From NCBI GenBank assembly GCA_037783415.1, contig JAZGTN010000121.1:1-64000 (forward strand): 64,000 bases of DNA. The letters are read 5' to 3'. Both the position numbers and the translations under genes were made by a program. The stretch is from Leptasterias polaris (lineage: Eukaryota; Echinodermata; Asteroidea; Forcipulatida; Asteriidae). Below, one piece after another: positions 54,041-64,000 of this stretch; positions within the stretch are counted from its first letter, which is position 1, and every line of letters starts with the position of its first letter. The notes beneath the pieces were generated by a model, which was not told where the DNA came from, made no database searches, and was given only the letters and a program-made list of their open reading frames with translations.

Positions 54041-54537
54041 GATTGGCACAAAATTTACACCACTCGAAGGTCAAGTTCTAGGGGTCATGTGACCGAATTC
54101 TTGGGGGGAGAGACATTTCTAGACCGCGGTAGCGGCCAGAGAGTCACCCCTACCCAAAGAAAATGAGAAGTTTTCAAGCAAATTCAAAGTAAGTACGCTC
54201 AAATCAACATGACATCATTTTTGGATTGGCACAAAATTTACACCACTCGAAGGTCAAGTTCTAGGGGTCATGTGGCCGAATTCTTGGGGCGGACAGACAT
54301 TTCTAGACGGCGCTAGCGGCCAGAGAGTCACCCCTACCCAAAGAAAATGAGAAGTTTTCAAGCAAATTCAAAGTAACTACGCTCAAATCAAACCGACATC
54401 ATTTTTGGATTGGCACAAATTTTACACCACTCGTAGGTCAAGTTCAAGGGGTCATGTGACCGAATTCTTGGGGCGGAGAGACATTTCTAGACGGCGCTAG
54501 CGGCCAGAGAGTCACCCCTACCCAAAGAAAATGAAAA
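53734..54537 (+). repeat. 804-bp unit (a + b1 + mosaic b + b2)
   Basis: Counterpart of the unit at 50,448. The middle block has GGGGCGGACAGAC. The left arm ends (base 1) inside the mirror of this unit's middle block. Confidence 0.86.
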
Positions 54538-55430
54538 TTTTAAAAAAGGCCAATAAATAGTGCCTGCGGAAAACGTTGAGACCCTGAAATAAAGTTAAAT
54601 CTACGGTTGACAATAACTCCTGATCACAGCATGCCAGAGAGACAAATTTTGTTACCTGATTCTTCCCTGAATACTCCCAAATCCGAAAATCAGAATGTGA
54701 GGGCCAGCAGGCACCATCTTCATACCGCAAATTACCAGCGAGCGGGGACCATCTGAAGTCGACGCAATAGCGACTTCAGTTGAACGAGCTATTTTAAAAC
54801 AAATTCAAAGTAAGCACGGTCAAATCAACATGACATCATTTTTGGATTGGCACAACATTTACACCACTCGAAGGTCTAGTTCTAGGGGTCATGTGACCGA
54901 ATTCTTGGGGCGGAGAGACATTTCTAGACCGCGCTAGCGGCCAGAGAGTCACCCCTACCCAAAGAAAATGAGAAGTTTTCAAGCAAATTCAAAGTAAGTA
55001 CGCTCAAATCAACCTGACATCATTTTTGGATTGGCACAAATTTTACACCACTCGTAGGTCAAGTTCAAGGGGTCATGTGACCGAATTCTTGTGGCGGAGA
55101 GACATTTTTAGACGGCGCTAGCGGCCAGAGAGTCACCCCTACCCAAAGAAAATGAAAGTTTTTAAAAAGGCCAAGAAATAGTGCCTGCGGAAAACGTTGA
55201 GACCCTGAAATAAAGTTAAATCTACGGTTGACAATAACTCCTGATCACAGCATGCCAGAGAGACAAATTTTGTTACCTGATTCTTCCCTGAATACTCCCA
55301 AATCCGAAAATCAGAATGTGAGGGCCAGCAGGCGCCATCTTCATACCGCAAATTACCAGCGAGCGGGGACCATCCGAAGTCGACGCAATAGCGACTTCAG
55401 TTGAACGAGCTATTTTAAAACAAATTCAAA
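53940..55430 (+). repeat. 1.5-kb dispersed duplication, copy 2
   Basis: Partner of 50,650-52,150, with the same five marks at a constant 3,286-bp offset. Within it, base 54,273 is the point corresponding to window base 1, so sequence beyond that is seen only once in this window. Confidence 0.82.
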
Positions 55431-55779
55431 GTAAGCACGGTCAAATCAACATGACATCATTTTTGGATTGGCACAAAATTTACACCACTCGAAGGTCAAG
55501 TTCTAGGGGTCATGTGACCGAATTCTTGGGGCGGAGAGACATTTCTAGACCGCGCTAGCGGCCAGAGAGTCACCACTACCCAAAGAAAATGAGAAGTTTT
55601 CAAGCAAATTCAAAGTAAGTACGCTCAAATCAACCCGACATCATTTTTGGATTGGCACAAAATTTACACCACTCGAAGGTCAAGTTCTAGGGGTCATGTG
55701 GCCGAATTCTTGGGGCGGAGAGACATTTCTAGACGGCGCTAGCGGCCAGAGAGTCACCCCTACCCAAAGAAAATGAAAA
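55159..55779 (+). repeat. Irregular 621-bp unit (a + b1 + mosaic b, no b2)
   Basis: The length is standard, but the second b is the mosaic type (TAAGTACGCTC, AACCCGACATC, CGAAGG, CTAGGGG, GTGGCCG, GACGGCG) that elsewhere occurs only as the middle block of three-b units. It looks like a three-b unit that lost b2. Confidence 0.82.
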
Positions 55780-56216
55780 TTTTAAAAAAGGCCAATAAAT
55801 AGTGCCTGCGGAAAACGTTGAGACCCTGAAATAAAGTTAAATCTACGGTTGACAATAACTCCTGATCACAGCATGCCAGAGAGACAAATTTTGTTACCTG
55901 ATTCTTCCCTGAATACTCCCAAATCCCAAAATCAGAATGTGAGGGCCAGCAGGCACCATCTTCATACCGCAAATTACCAGCGAGCGGGGACCATCCGAAG
56001 TCGACGCAATAGCGACTTCAGTTGAACGAGCTATTTTAAAACAAATTCAAAGTAAGCACGGTCAAATCAACATGACATCATTTTTGGATTGGCACAAAAT
56101 TTACACCACTCGAAGGTCTAGTTCTAGGGGTCATGTGACCGAATTCTTGGGGTGGAGAGACATTTCTAGACCGCGGTAGCGGCCAGAGAGTCACCCCTAC
56201 CCAAAGAAAATGAAAA
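55780..56216 (+). repeat. 437-bp unit (a + b1 only)
   Basis: The single b block is b1-type to its end (GACCGCGGTAGCGG) and lacks CACACAATT and CCCATAC, so it arose separately from the other five 437-bp units. Block a has AAATCCCAAAATC in place of AAATCCGAAAATC. Confidence 0.84.
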
Positions 56217-59200
56217 TTTTAAAAAATGCCAAGAAATAGTGCCTGCGGAAAACGTTGAGACCCTGAAATAAAGTTAAATCTACGGTTGACAATAACTCCT
56301 GATCACAGCATGCCAGAGAGACAAATTTTGTTACCCGATTCTTCCCTGAATACTCCCAAATCCGAAAATCAGAATGTGAGGGCCAGCAGGCGCCATCTTC
56401 ATACCGCAAATTACCAGCGAGCGGGGACCATCCGAAGTCGACGCAATAGCGACTTCAGTTGAACGAGCTATTTTAAAACAAATTCAAAGTAAGCACGGTC
56501 AAATCAACATGACATCATTTTTGGATTGGCACAAAATTTACTTCACTCGAAGGTCAAGTTCTAGGGGTCATGTGACCGAATTCTTGGGGCGGAGAGACAT
56601 TTCTAGACCGCGCTAGCGGCCAGAGAGTCACCCCTACCCAAAGAAAATGAGAAGTTTTCAAGCAAATTCAAAGTAAGTACGCTCAAATCAACCTGACATC
56701 ATTTTTGGATTGGCACAAATTTTACACCACTCGTAGGTCAAGTTCAAGGGGTCATGTGACCGAATTCTTGGGGCGGAGAGACATTTCTAGACGGCGCTAG
56801 CGGCCAGAGAGTCACCCCTACCCAAAGAAAATGAAAATTTTAAAAAATGCCAAGAAATTGTGCCTGCGGAAAACGTTGAGACCCTGAAATAAAGTTAAAT
56901 CTACGGTTGACAATAACTCCTGATCACAGCATGCCAGAGAGACAAATTTTGTTACCTGATTCTTCCCTGAATACTCCCAAATCCCAAAATCAGAATGTGA
57001 GGGCCAGCAGGCACCATCTTCATACCGCAAATTACCAGCGAGCGGGGACCATCCGAAGTCGACGCAATAGCGACTTCAGTTGAACGAGCTATTTTAAAAC
57101 AAATTCAAAGTAAGCACGGTCAAATCAACATGACATCATTTTTGGATTGGCACAAAATTTACACCACTCGAAGGTCTAGTTCTAGGGGTCATGTGACCGA
57201 ATTCTTGGGGTGGAGAGACATTTCTAGACCGCGCTAGCGGCCAGAGAGTCACCCCTACCCAAAGAAAATGAGAAGTTTTCAAGCAAATTCAAAGTAAGTA
57301 CGCTCAAATCAACCTGACATCATTTTTGGATTGGCACAAATTTTACACCACTCGTAGGTCAAGTTCAAGGGGTCATGTGACCGAATTCTTGGGGCGGAGA
57401 GACATTTCTAGACGGCGCTAGCGGCCAGAGAGTCACCCCTACCCAAAGAAAATGAAAATTTTAAAAAATGCCAAGAAATAGTGCCTGCGGAAAACGTTGA
57501 GACCCTGAAATAAAGTTAAATCTACGGTTGACAATAACTCCTGATCACAGCATGCCAGAGAGACAAATTTTGTTACCCGATTCTTCCCTGAATACTCCCA
57601 AATCCGAAAATCAGAATGTGAGGGCCAGCAGGCGCCATCTTCATACCGCAAATTACCAGCGAGCGGGGACCATCCGAAGTCGACGCAATAGCGACTTCAG
57701 TTGAACGAGCTATTTTAAAACAAATTCAAAGTAAGCACGGTCAAATCAACATGACATCATTTTTGGATTGGCACAAAATTTACTTCACTCGAAGGTCAAG
57801 TTCTAGGGGTCATGTGACCGAATTCTTGGGGCGGAGAGACATTTCTAGACCGCGCTAGCGGCCAGAGAGTCACCCCTACCCAAAGAAAATGAGAAGTTTT
57901 CAAGCAAATTCAAAGTAAGTACGCTCAAATCAACCTGACATTATTTTTGGATTGGCACAAATTTTACACCACTCGTAGGTCAAGTTCAAGGGGTCATGTG
58001 ACCGAATTCTTGGGGCGGAGAGACATTTCTAGACGGCGCTAGCGGCCAGAGAGTCACCCCTACCCAAAGAAAATGAAAATTTTAAAAAATGCCAAGAAAT
58101 TGTGCCTGCGGAAAACGTTGAGACCCTGAAATAAAGTTAAATCTACGGTTGACAATAACTCCTGATCACAGCATGCCAGAGAGACAAATTTTGTTACCTG
58201 ATTCTTCCCTGAATACTCCCAAATCCCAAAATCAGAATGTGAGGGCCAGCAGGCACCATCTTCATACCGCAAATTACCAGCGAGCGGGGACCATCCGAAG
58301 TCGACGCAATAGCGACTTCAGTTGAACGAGCTATTTTAAAACAAATTCAAAGTAAGCACGGTCAAATCAACATGACATCATTTTTGGATTGGCACAAAAT
58401 TTACACCACTCGAAGGTCTAGTTCTAGGGGTCATGTGACCGAATTCTTGGGGTGGAGAGACATTTCTAGACCGCGCTAGCGGCCAGAGAGTCACCCCTAC
58501 CCAAAGAAAATGAGAAGTTTTCAAGCAAATTCAAAGTAAGTACGCTCAAATCAACCTGACATCATTTTTGGATTGGCACAAATTTTACACCACTCGTAGG
58601 TCAAGTTCAAGGGGTCATGTGACCGAATTCTTGGGGCGGAGAGACATTTCTAGACGGCGCTAGCGGCCAGAGAGTCACCCCTACCCAAAGAAAATGAAAA
58701 TTTTAAAAAATGCCAAGAAATAGTGCCTGCGGAAAACGTTGAGACCCTGAAATAAAGTTAAATCTACGGTTGACAATAACTCCTGATCACAGCATGCCAG
58801 AGAGACAAATTTTGTTACCCGATTCTTCCCTGAATACTCCCAAATCCGAAAATCAGAATGTGAGGGCCAGCAGGCGCCATCTTCATACCGCAAATTACCA
58901 GCGAGCGGGGACCATCCGAAGTCGACGCAATAGCGACTTCAGTTGAACGAGCTATTTTAAAACAAATTCAAAGTAAGCACGGTCAAATCAACATGACATC
59001 ATTTTTGGATTGGCACAAAATTTACTTCACTCGAAGGTCAAGTTCTAGGGGTCATGTGACCGAATTCTTGGGGCGGAGAGACATTTCTAGACCGCGCTAG
59101 CGGCCAGAGAGTCACCCCTACCCAAAGAAAATGAGAAGTTTTCAAGCAAATTCAAAGTAAGTACGCTCAAATCAACCTGACATCATTTTTGGATTGGCAC

Positions 59201-59322
59201 AAATTTTACACCACTCGTAGGTCAAGTTCAAGGGGTCATGTGACCGAATTCTTGGGGCGGAGAGACATTTCTAGACGGCGCTAGCGGCCAGAGAGTCACC
59301 CCTACCCAAAGAAAATGAAAAT
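56217..59322 (+). repeat. Higher-order repeat: 1,242-bp dimers
   Basis: Two 621-bp variants alternate. One has GTTACCCGATTC in block a (near 56,329, 57,571 and 58,813). The other has AAATCCCAAAATC and GGCACCATC (near 56,981 and 58,223). This gives two and a half copies of a 1,242-bp unit. The b1 block after each also alternates between TTTACTTCACTCG and GTCTAGTTCTAGG with GGGTGGAGAG. Confidence 0.88.
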
Positions 59323-62300
59323 TTTAAAAAATGCCAAGAAATTGTGCCTGCGGAAAACGTTGAGACCCTGAAATAAAGTTAAATCTACGGTTGACAATAA
59401 CTCCTGATCACAGCATGCCAGAGAGACAAATTTTGTTACCTGATTCTTCCCTGAATACTCCCAAATCCGAAAATCAGAATGTGAGGGCCAGCAGGCGCCA
59501 TCTTCATACCGCAAATTACCAGCGAGCGGGGACCATCCGAAGTCGACGCAATAGCGACTTCAGTTGAACGAGCTATTTTAAAACAAATTCAAAGTAAGCA
59601 CGGTCAAATCAACATGACATCATTTTTGGATTGGCACAAAATTTACTTCACTCGAAGGTCAAGTTCTAGGGGTCATGTGACCGAATTCTTGGGGCGGAGA
59701 GACATTTCTAGACCGCGCTAGCGGCCAGAGAGTCACCCCTACCCAAAGAAAATGAGAAGTTTTCAAGCAAATTCAAAGTAAGTACGCTCAAATCAACCTG
59801 ACATCATTTTTGGATTGGCACAAATTTTACACCACTCGTAGGTCAAGTTCAAGGGGTCATGTGACCGAATTCTTGGGGCGGAGAGACATTTTTAGACGGC
59901 GCTAGCGGCCAGAGAGTCACCCCTACCCAAAGAAAATGAAAGTTTTAAAAAAGGCCAAGAAATAGTGCCTGCGGAAAACGTTGAGACCCTGAAATAAAGT
60001 AAAATCTACGGTTGACAATAACTCCTGATCACAGCATGCCAGAGAGACAAATTTTGTTACCTGATTCTTCCCTGAATACTCCCAAATCCGAAAATCAGAA
60101 TGTGAGGGCCAGCAGGCGCCATCTTCATACCGCAAATTACCAGCGAGCGGGGACCATCCGAAGTCGACGCAATAGCGACTTCAGTTGAACGAGCTATTTT
60201 AAAACAAATTCAAAGTAAGCACGGTCAAATCAACATGACATCATTTTTGGATTGGCACAAAATTTACTTCACTCGAAGGTCAAGTTCTAGGGGTCATGTG
60301 ACCGAATTCTTGGGGCGGAGAGACATTTCTAGACCGCGCTAGCGGCCAGAGAGTCACCCCTACCCAAAGAAAATGAGAAGTTTTCAAGCAAATTCAAAGT
60401 AAGTACGCTCAAATCAACCTGACATCATTTTTGGATTGGCACAAATTTTACACCACTCGTAGGTCAAGTTCAAGGGGTCATGTGACCGAATTCTTGGGGC
60501 GGAGAGAAATTTTTAGACGGCGCTAGCGGCCAGAGAGTCACCCCTACCCAAAGAAAATGAAAGTTTTAAAAAAGGCCAAGAAATAGTGCCTGCGGAAAAC
60601 GTTGAGACCCTGAAATAAAGTAAAATCTACGGTTGACAATAACTCCTGATCACAGCATGCCAGAGAGACAAATTTTGTTACCTGATTCTTCCCTGAATAC
60701 TCCCAAATCCGAAAATCAGAATGTGAGGGCCAGCAGGCGCCATCTTCATACCGCAAATTACCAGCGAGCGGGGACCATCCGAAGTCGACGCAATAGCGAC
60801 TTCAGTTGAACGAGCTATTTTAAAACAAATTCAAAGTAAGCACGGTCAAATCAACATGACATCATTTTTGGATTGGCACAAAATTTACACCACTCGAAGG
60901 TCAAGTTCTAGAGGTCATGTGACCGAATTCTTGGGGCGGAGAGACATTTCTAGACCGCGCTAGCGGCCAGAGAGTCACCCCTACCCAAAGAAAATGAGAA
61001 GTTTTCAAGCAAATTCAAAGTAAGTACGCTCAAATCAACCTGACATCATTTTTGGATTGGCACAAATTTTACACCACTCGTAGGTCAACTTCAAGGGGTC
61101 ATGTGACCGAATTCTTGGGGCGGAGAGTCATTTTTAGACGGCGCTAGCGGCCAGAGAGTCACCCCTACCCAAAGAAAATGAAAGTTTTAAAAAAGGCCAA
61201 GAAATAGTGCCTGCGGAAAACGTTGAGACTCTGAAATAAAGTTAAATCTACGGTTGACAATAACTCCTGATCACAGCATGCCAGAGAGACAAATTTTGTT
61301 ACCTGATTCTTCCCTGAATACTCCCAAATCCGAAAATCAGAATGTGAGGGCCAGCAGGCGCCATCTTCATACCGAAAATTACCAGCGAGCGGGGACCATC
61401 CGAAGTCGACGCAATAGCGACTTCAGTTGAACGAGCTATTTTAAAACAAATTCAAAGTAAGCACGGTCAAATCAACATGACATCATTTTTGGATTGGCAC
61501 AAAATTTACACCACTCGAAGGTCAAGTTCTAGGGGTCATGTGACCGAATTCTTGGGGCGGAGAAACATTTCTAGACCGCGCTAGCGGCCAGAGAGTCACC
61601 CCTACCCAAAGAAAATGAGACGTTTTCAAGCAAATTCAAAGTAAGTACGCTCAAATCAACCTGACATCATTTTTGGATTGGCACAAATTTTACACCACTC
61701 GTAGGTCAAGTTCAAGGGGTCATGTGACCGAATTCTTGGGGCGGAGAGACATTTTTAGACGGCGCTAGCGGCCAGAGAGTCTCCCCTACCCAAAGAAAAT
61801 GAAAGTTTTAAAAAAGGCCAAGAAATAGTGCCTGTGGAAAACGTTGAGACCCTGAAATAAAGTTAAATCTACGGTTGACAATAACTCCTGATCACAGCAT
61901 GCCAGAGAGACAAATTTTGTTACCTGATTCTTCCCTGAATACTCCCAAATCCGAAAATCAGAATGTGAGGGCCAGCAGGCGCCATCTTCATACCGCAAAT
62001 TACCAGCGAGCGGGGACCATCCGACGTCGACGCAATAGCGACTTCAGTTGAACGAGCTATTTTAAAACAAATTCAAAGTAAGCACGGTCAAATCAACATG
62101 ACATCATTTTTGGATTGGCACAAAATTTACACCACTCGAAGGTCAAGTTCTAGGGGTCATGTGACCGAATTCTTGGGGCGGAGAGACATTTCTAGACCGC
62201 GCTAGCGGCCAGAGAGTCACCCCTACCCAAAGAAAATGAGAAGTTTTCAAGCAAATTCAAAGTAAGTACGCTCAAATCAACCTGACATCATTTTTGGATT

Positions 62301-62426
62301 GGCACAAATTTTACACCACTCGTAGGTCAACTTCAAGGGGTCATGTGACCGAATTCTTGGGGCGGAGAGTCATTTTTAGACGGCGCTAGCGGCCACAGAG
62401 TCACCCCTACCCAAAGAAAATGAAAG

Positions 62427-62680
62427 TTTTAAAAAAGGCCAAGAAATAGTGCCTGCGGAAAACGTTGAGACTCTGAAATAAAGTTAAATCTACGGTTGAC
62501 AATAACTCCTGATCACAGCATGCCAGAGAGACAAATTTTGTTACCTGATTCTTCCCTGAATACTCCCAAATCCGAAAATCAGAATGTGAGGGCCAGCAGG
62601 CGCCATCTTCATACCGCAAATTACCAGCGAGCGGGGACCATCCGAAGTCGACGCAATAGCGACTTCAGTTGAACGAGCTA
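62427..62680 (+). repeat. Block a, 254 bp, flanked by TTTTAAAA copies
   Basis: Block a has no counterpart in the b blocks. It opens with TTTTAAAA (62,427-62,434), and a second TTTTAAAA (62,681-62,688) marks the return to b sequence. At the same point, undisturbed b/b junctions read GTTTTCAAGCAAATTC, so about eight bases of b appear on both sides of block a. This looks like an insertion with target duplication into an older 184-bp repeat. I see no clear terminal inverted repeats. The minus strand has an open frame of about 70 codons in most copies; it is discussed as a rejected gene. Confidence 0.8.
62644..62666 (+). repeat. Inverted repeat in block a (7-bp arms, 9-base loop)
   Basis: GAAGTCG and CGACTTC form a perfect 7-bp stem around ACGCAATAG. 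It is present in nearly every block a. The copy near 62,023 reads GACGTCG and breaks the stem. A structural or protein-binding role is possible but not shown. Confidence 0.7.
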
Positions 62681-62864
62681 TTTTAAAACAAATTCAAAGT
62701 AAGCACGGTCAAATCAACATGACATCATTTTTGGATTGGCACAAAATTTACACCACTCGAAGGTCAAGTTCTAGGGGTCATGTGACCGAATTCTTGGGGC
62801 GAAGAGACATTTCTAGACCGCGCTAGCGGCCAGAGAGTCACCCCTACCCAAAGAAAATGAGAAG
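62681..62864 (+). repeat. Sub-block b1, 184 bp
   Basis: Diagnostic bases are AAGCACGGTC, CAACATGAC, AAAATTTACACC, CGAAGG, GTTCTAGGGG, GTGACCG and GACCGCGCTAGC. It contains EcoRI GAATTC, XbaI TCTAGA and NheI GCTAGC sites and the 8-bp palindrome CGCTAGCG. Confidence 0.88.
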
Positions 62865-63047
62865 TTTTCAAGCAAATTCAAAGTAAGTACGCTCAAATCA
62901 ACCTGACATCATTTTTGGATTGGCACAAATTTTACACCACTCGTAGGTCAACTTCAAGGGGTCATGTGACCGAATTCTTGGGGCGGAGAGTCATTTTTAG
63001 ACGGCGCTAGCGGCCAGAGAGTCACCCCTACCCAAAGAAAATGAAAG
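62865..63047 (+). repeat. Sub-block b2, 183 bp
   Basis: This block is related to b1 over its whole length but has TAAGTACGCTC, CAACCTGAC, AAATTTTACACC, CGTAGG, a TTCAAGGGG segment and GACGGCGCTAGC. It therefore lies next to b1 as a diverged tandem copy. XbaI is lost here (TTTTTAGAC). Confidence 0.88.
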
Positions 63048-63852
63048 TTTTAAAAAAGGCCAAGAAATAGTGCCTGCGGAAAACGTTGAGACCCTGAAAT
63101 AAAGTTAAATCTACGGTTGACAATAACTCCTGATCACAGCATGCCAGAGAGACAAATTTTGTTACCTGATTCTTCCCTGAATACTCCCAAATCCGAAAAT
63201 CAGAATGTGAGGGCCAGCAGGCGCCATCTTCATACCGCAAATTACCAGCGAGCGGGGACCATCCGAAGTCGACGCAATGGCGACTTCAGTTGAACGAGCT
63301 ATTTTAAAACAAATTCAAAGTAAGCACGGTCAAATCAACATGATATCATTTTTGGATTGGCACAAAATTTACACCACTCGAAGGTCAAGTTCTAGGGGTC
63401 ATGTGACCGAATTCTTGGGGCGGAGATACATTTCTAGACCGCGCTAGCGGCCAGAGAGTCACCCCTACCCAAAGAAAATGAGAAGTTTTCAAGCAAATTC
63501 AAAGTAAGCACGGTCAAATCAACATGACATCATTTTTGGATTGGCACAAAATTTACACCACTCGAAGGTCAAGTTCTAGGGGTCATGTGACCGAATTCTT
63601 GGGGCGGAGAGACATTTCTAGACCGCGCTAGCGGCCAGAGAGTCACCCCTACCCAAAGAAAATGAGAAGTTTTCAAGCAAATTCAAAGTAAGTACGCTCA
63701 AATCAACCTGACATCATTTTTGGATTGGCACAAATTTTACACCACTCGTAGGTCAACTTCAAGGGGTCATGTGACCGAATTCTTGGGGCGGAGAGTCATT
63801 TTTAGACGGCGCTAGCGGCCAGAGAGTCACCCCTACCCAAAGAAAATGAAAG
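63048..63852 (+). repeat. 805-bp unit of a different kind (a + b1 + b1 + b2)
   Basis: Both the first and second b blocks are of b1 type (AAGCACGGTC, CAACATGAC, CGAAGG, GACCGCG), at about 63,302-63,485 and 63,486-63,669, and are followed by b2. The extra block is a plain 184-bp b1 duplication, unlike the mosaic middle blocks of the other three-b units. Private changes TGATATCATTT and GGAGATACATT are confined to the first copy. Confidence 0.87.
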
Positions 63853-64000
63853 TTTTAAAAAAGGCCAAGAAATAGTGCCTGCGGAAAACGTTGAGACTCT
63901 GAAATAAAGTTAAATCTACGGTTGACAATAACTCCTGATCACAGCATGCCAGAGAGACAAATTTTGTTACCTGATTCTTCCCTGAATACTCCCAAATCCG
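63853..64000 (+). repeat. Partial unit cut by the window end
   Basis: Block a begins at TTTTAAAA (63,853) and is cut after 148 bases at AAATCCG. The array evidently continues beyond the window. Confidence 0.9.

Larger units (their letters stand above)
59323..63047 (+). repeat. Six regular 621-bp units
   Basis: These are exact 621-bp a-b1-b2 units. Two neighbours share AAAGTAAAATCTACGG (near 59,997 and 60,618). Several share GTCAACTTCAAGG and GAGTCATTTTTAGAC in b2 (near 61,084, 62,326 and 62,947) and GAGACTCTGAAAT in block a. Private changes include GACGTCGACG near 62,023 and ACCGAAAATTACC near 61,371. Confidence 0.9.
62427..63047 (+). repeat. Representative 621-bp unit
   Basis: I use this copy as the type unit. 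It runs from the TTTTAAAA that opens block a to the base before the next one, and contains block a (62,427-62,680), b1 (62,681-62,864) and b2 (62,865-63,047). Confidence 0.92.
27576..64000 (+). repeat. Satellite array, 57 complete units plus one partial (437/621/805 bp)
   Basis: This is a head-to-tail array of one satellite family with no interruption by other DNA. Successive anchor positions give 41 units of about 621 bp, six of 437 bp and ten of 801-805 bp. All are built from one block a and one to three b blocks. Most copies differ by only a few substitutions, and neighbours often share private variants. Each b block normally carries one EcoRI site (GAATTC), so a digest is predicted to give mainly 184-bp and 437-bp bands. 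Block a carries SalI (GTCGAC), BclI (TGATCA) and usually GGCGCC. The family is not one I recognise. Its size and homogeneity fit eukaryotic constitutive heterochromatin. Confidence 0.96.

Noticed and set aside
1..54273. A giant natural palindrome or inverted duplication
   Set aside because: The centre is a sequencing adapter, and the arms differ by read-type errors rather than by evolutionary substitutions.
62427..62688. Classical DNA transposon with terminal inverted repeats in block a
   Set aside because: The TTTTAAAA flanks suggest insertion, but the ends of block a are not inverted repeats of each other and no transposase is present.
29389..63240. Recurrent minus-strand open frame of about 70 codons (begins MRYEDGACWPSHSDF) in almost every block a
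   Set aside because: It recurs only because the DNA repeats. It matches no family I know, differences between copies change amino acids freely, length varies with single indels, some copies (near 48.6 and 61.4 kb) lose it, and there is no gene context.
27576..64000. CRISPR-like array or ribosomal spacer repeats
   Set aside because: Units of 437-805 bp have no short repeat/unique spacer pattern, and no rRNA or cas-like sequence is present.
27576..64000. CENP-B box
   Set aside because: I looked for the TTCG...A..CGGG arrangement and saw no convincing match in block a or b.

Overview
This window is one satellite-DNA array and contains no recognisable gene. It reads as long-read eukaryotic heterochromatin (centromeric, pericentromeric or subtelomeric type), because more than 36 kb of near-identical tandem repeats run without interruption. 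I cannot name the species from the sequence.

The most important observation is that the window is a false palindrome. Bases 27,529-27,575 are an error-bearing copy of the PacBio SMRTbell hairpin adapter. On its left (1-27,528) the satellite runs in one orientation. On its right (27,576 onward) it runs in the other, and the two arms leave the adapter at the same satellite base. From the adapter outwards, 41 successive unit lengths (437, 621 or about 805 bp) occur in the same order in both arms, and private single-base variants are mirrored pair by pair. Base 1 corresponds to about base 54,273. The left arm is therefore a second, poorly corrected pass over the same molecule. It is about 3% longer because of insertions, mostly G and T. 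It is not independent genomic sequence.

The real array is 27,576-64,000: 57 complete units plus one cut by the window end. The standard unit is 621 bp: block a (254 bp), then sub-blocks b1 (184 bp) and b2 (183 bp), which are related to each other. Block a sits between two TTTTAAAA copies and looks as if it had inserted into an older 184-bp tandem repeat. Six units have one b block (437 bp), ten have three (801-805 bp) and 41 have two. Many extra or missing b blocks are mosaics of b1 and b2, as unequal exchange or conversion would produce.

Layout of the right arm: 27,576-28,977 first units, still noisy; 28,978-32,151 three 1,058-bp dimers (437+621); 32,152-34,635 regular 621-bp units; 34,636-40,640 a 3.1-kb tandem duplication; 40,842-43,250 three consecutive three-b units; 42,450-46,540 a 2.04-kb tandem duplication; 46,540-49,021 a 621-bp family marked by CCTAACC; 47,500-55,400 two dispersed segmental duplications; 55,159-56,216 two irregular units; 56,217-59,322 a 1,242-bp dimer repeat; 59,323-63,047 regular units; 63,048-64,000 a b1-b1-b2 unit and a truncated last unit. 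The short open frames throughout are by-products of the repeat.
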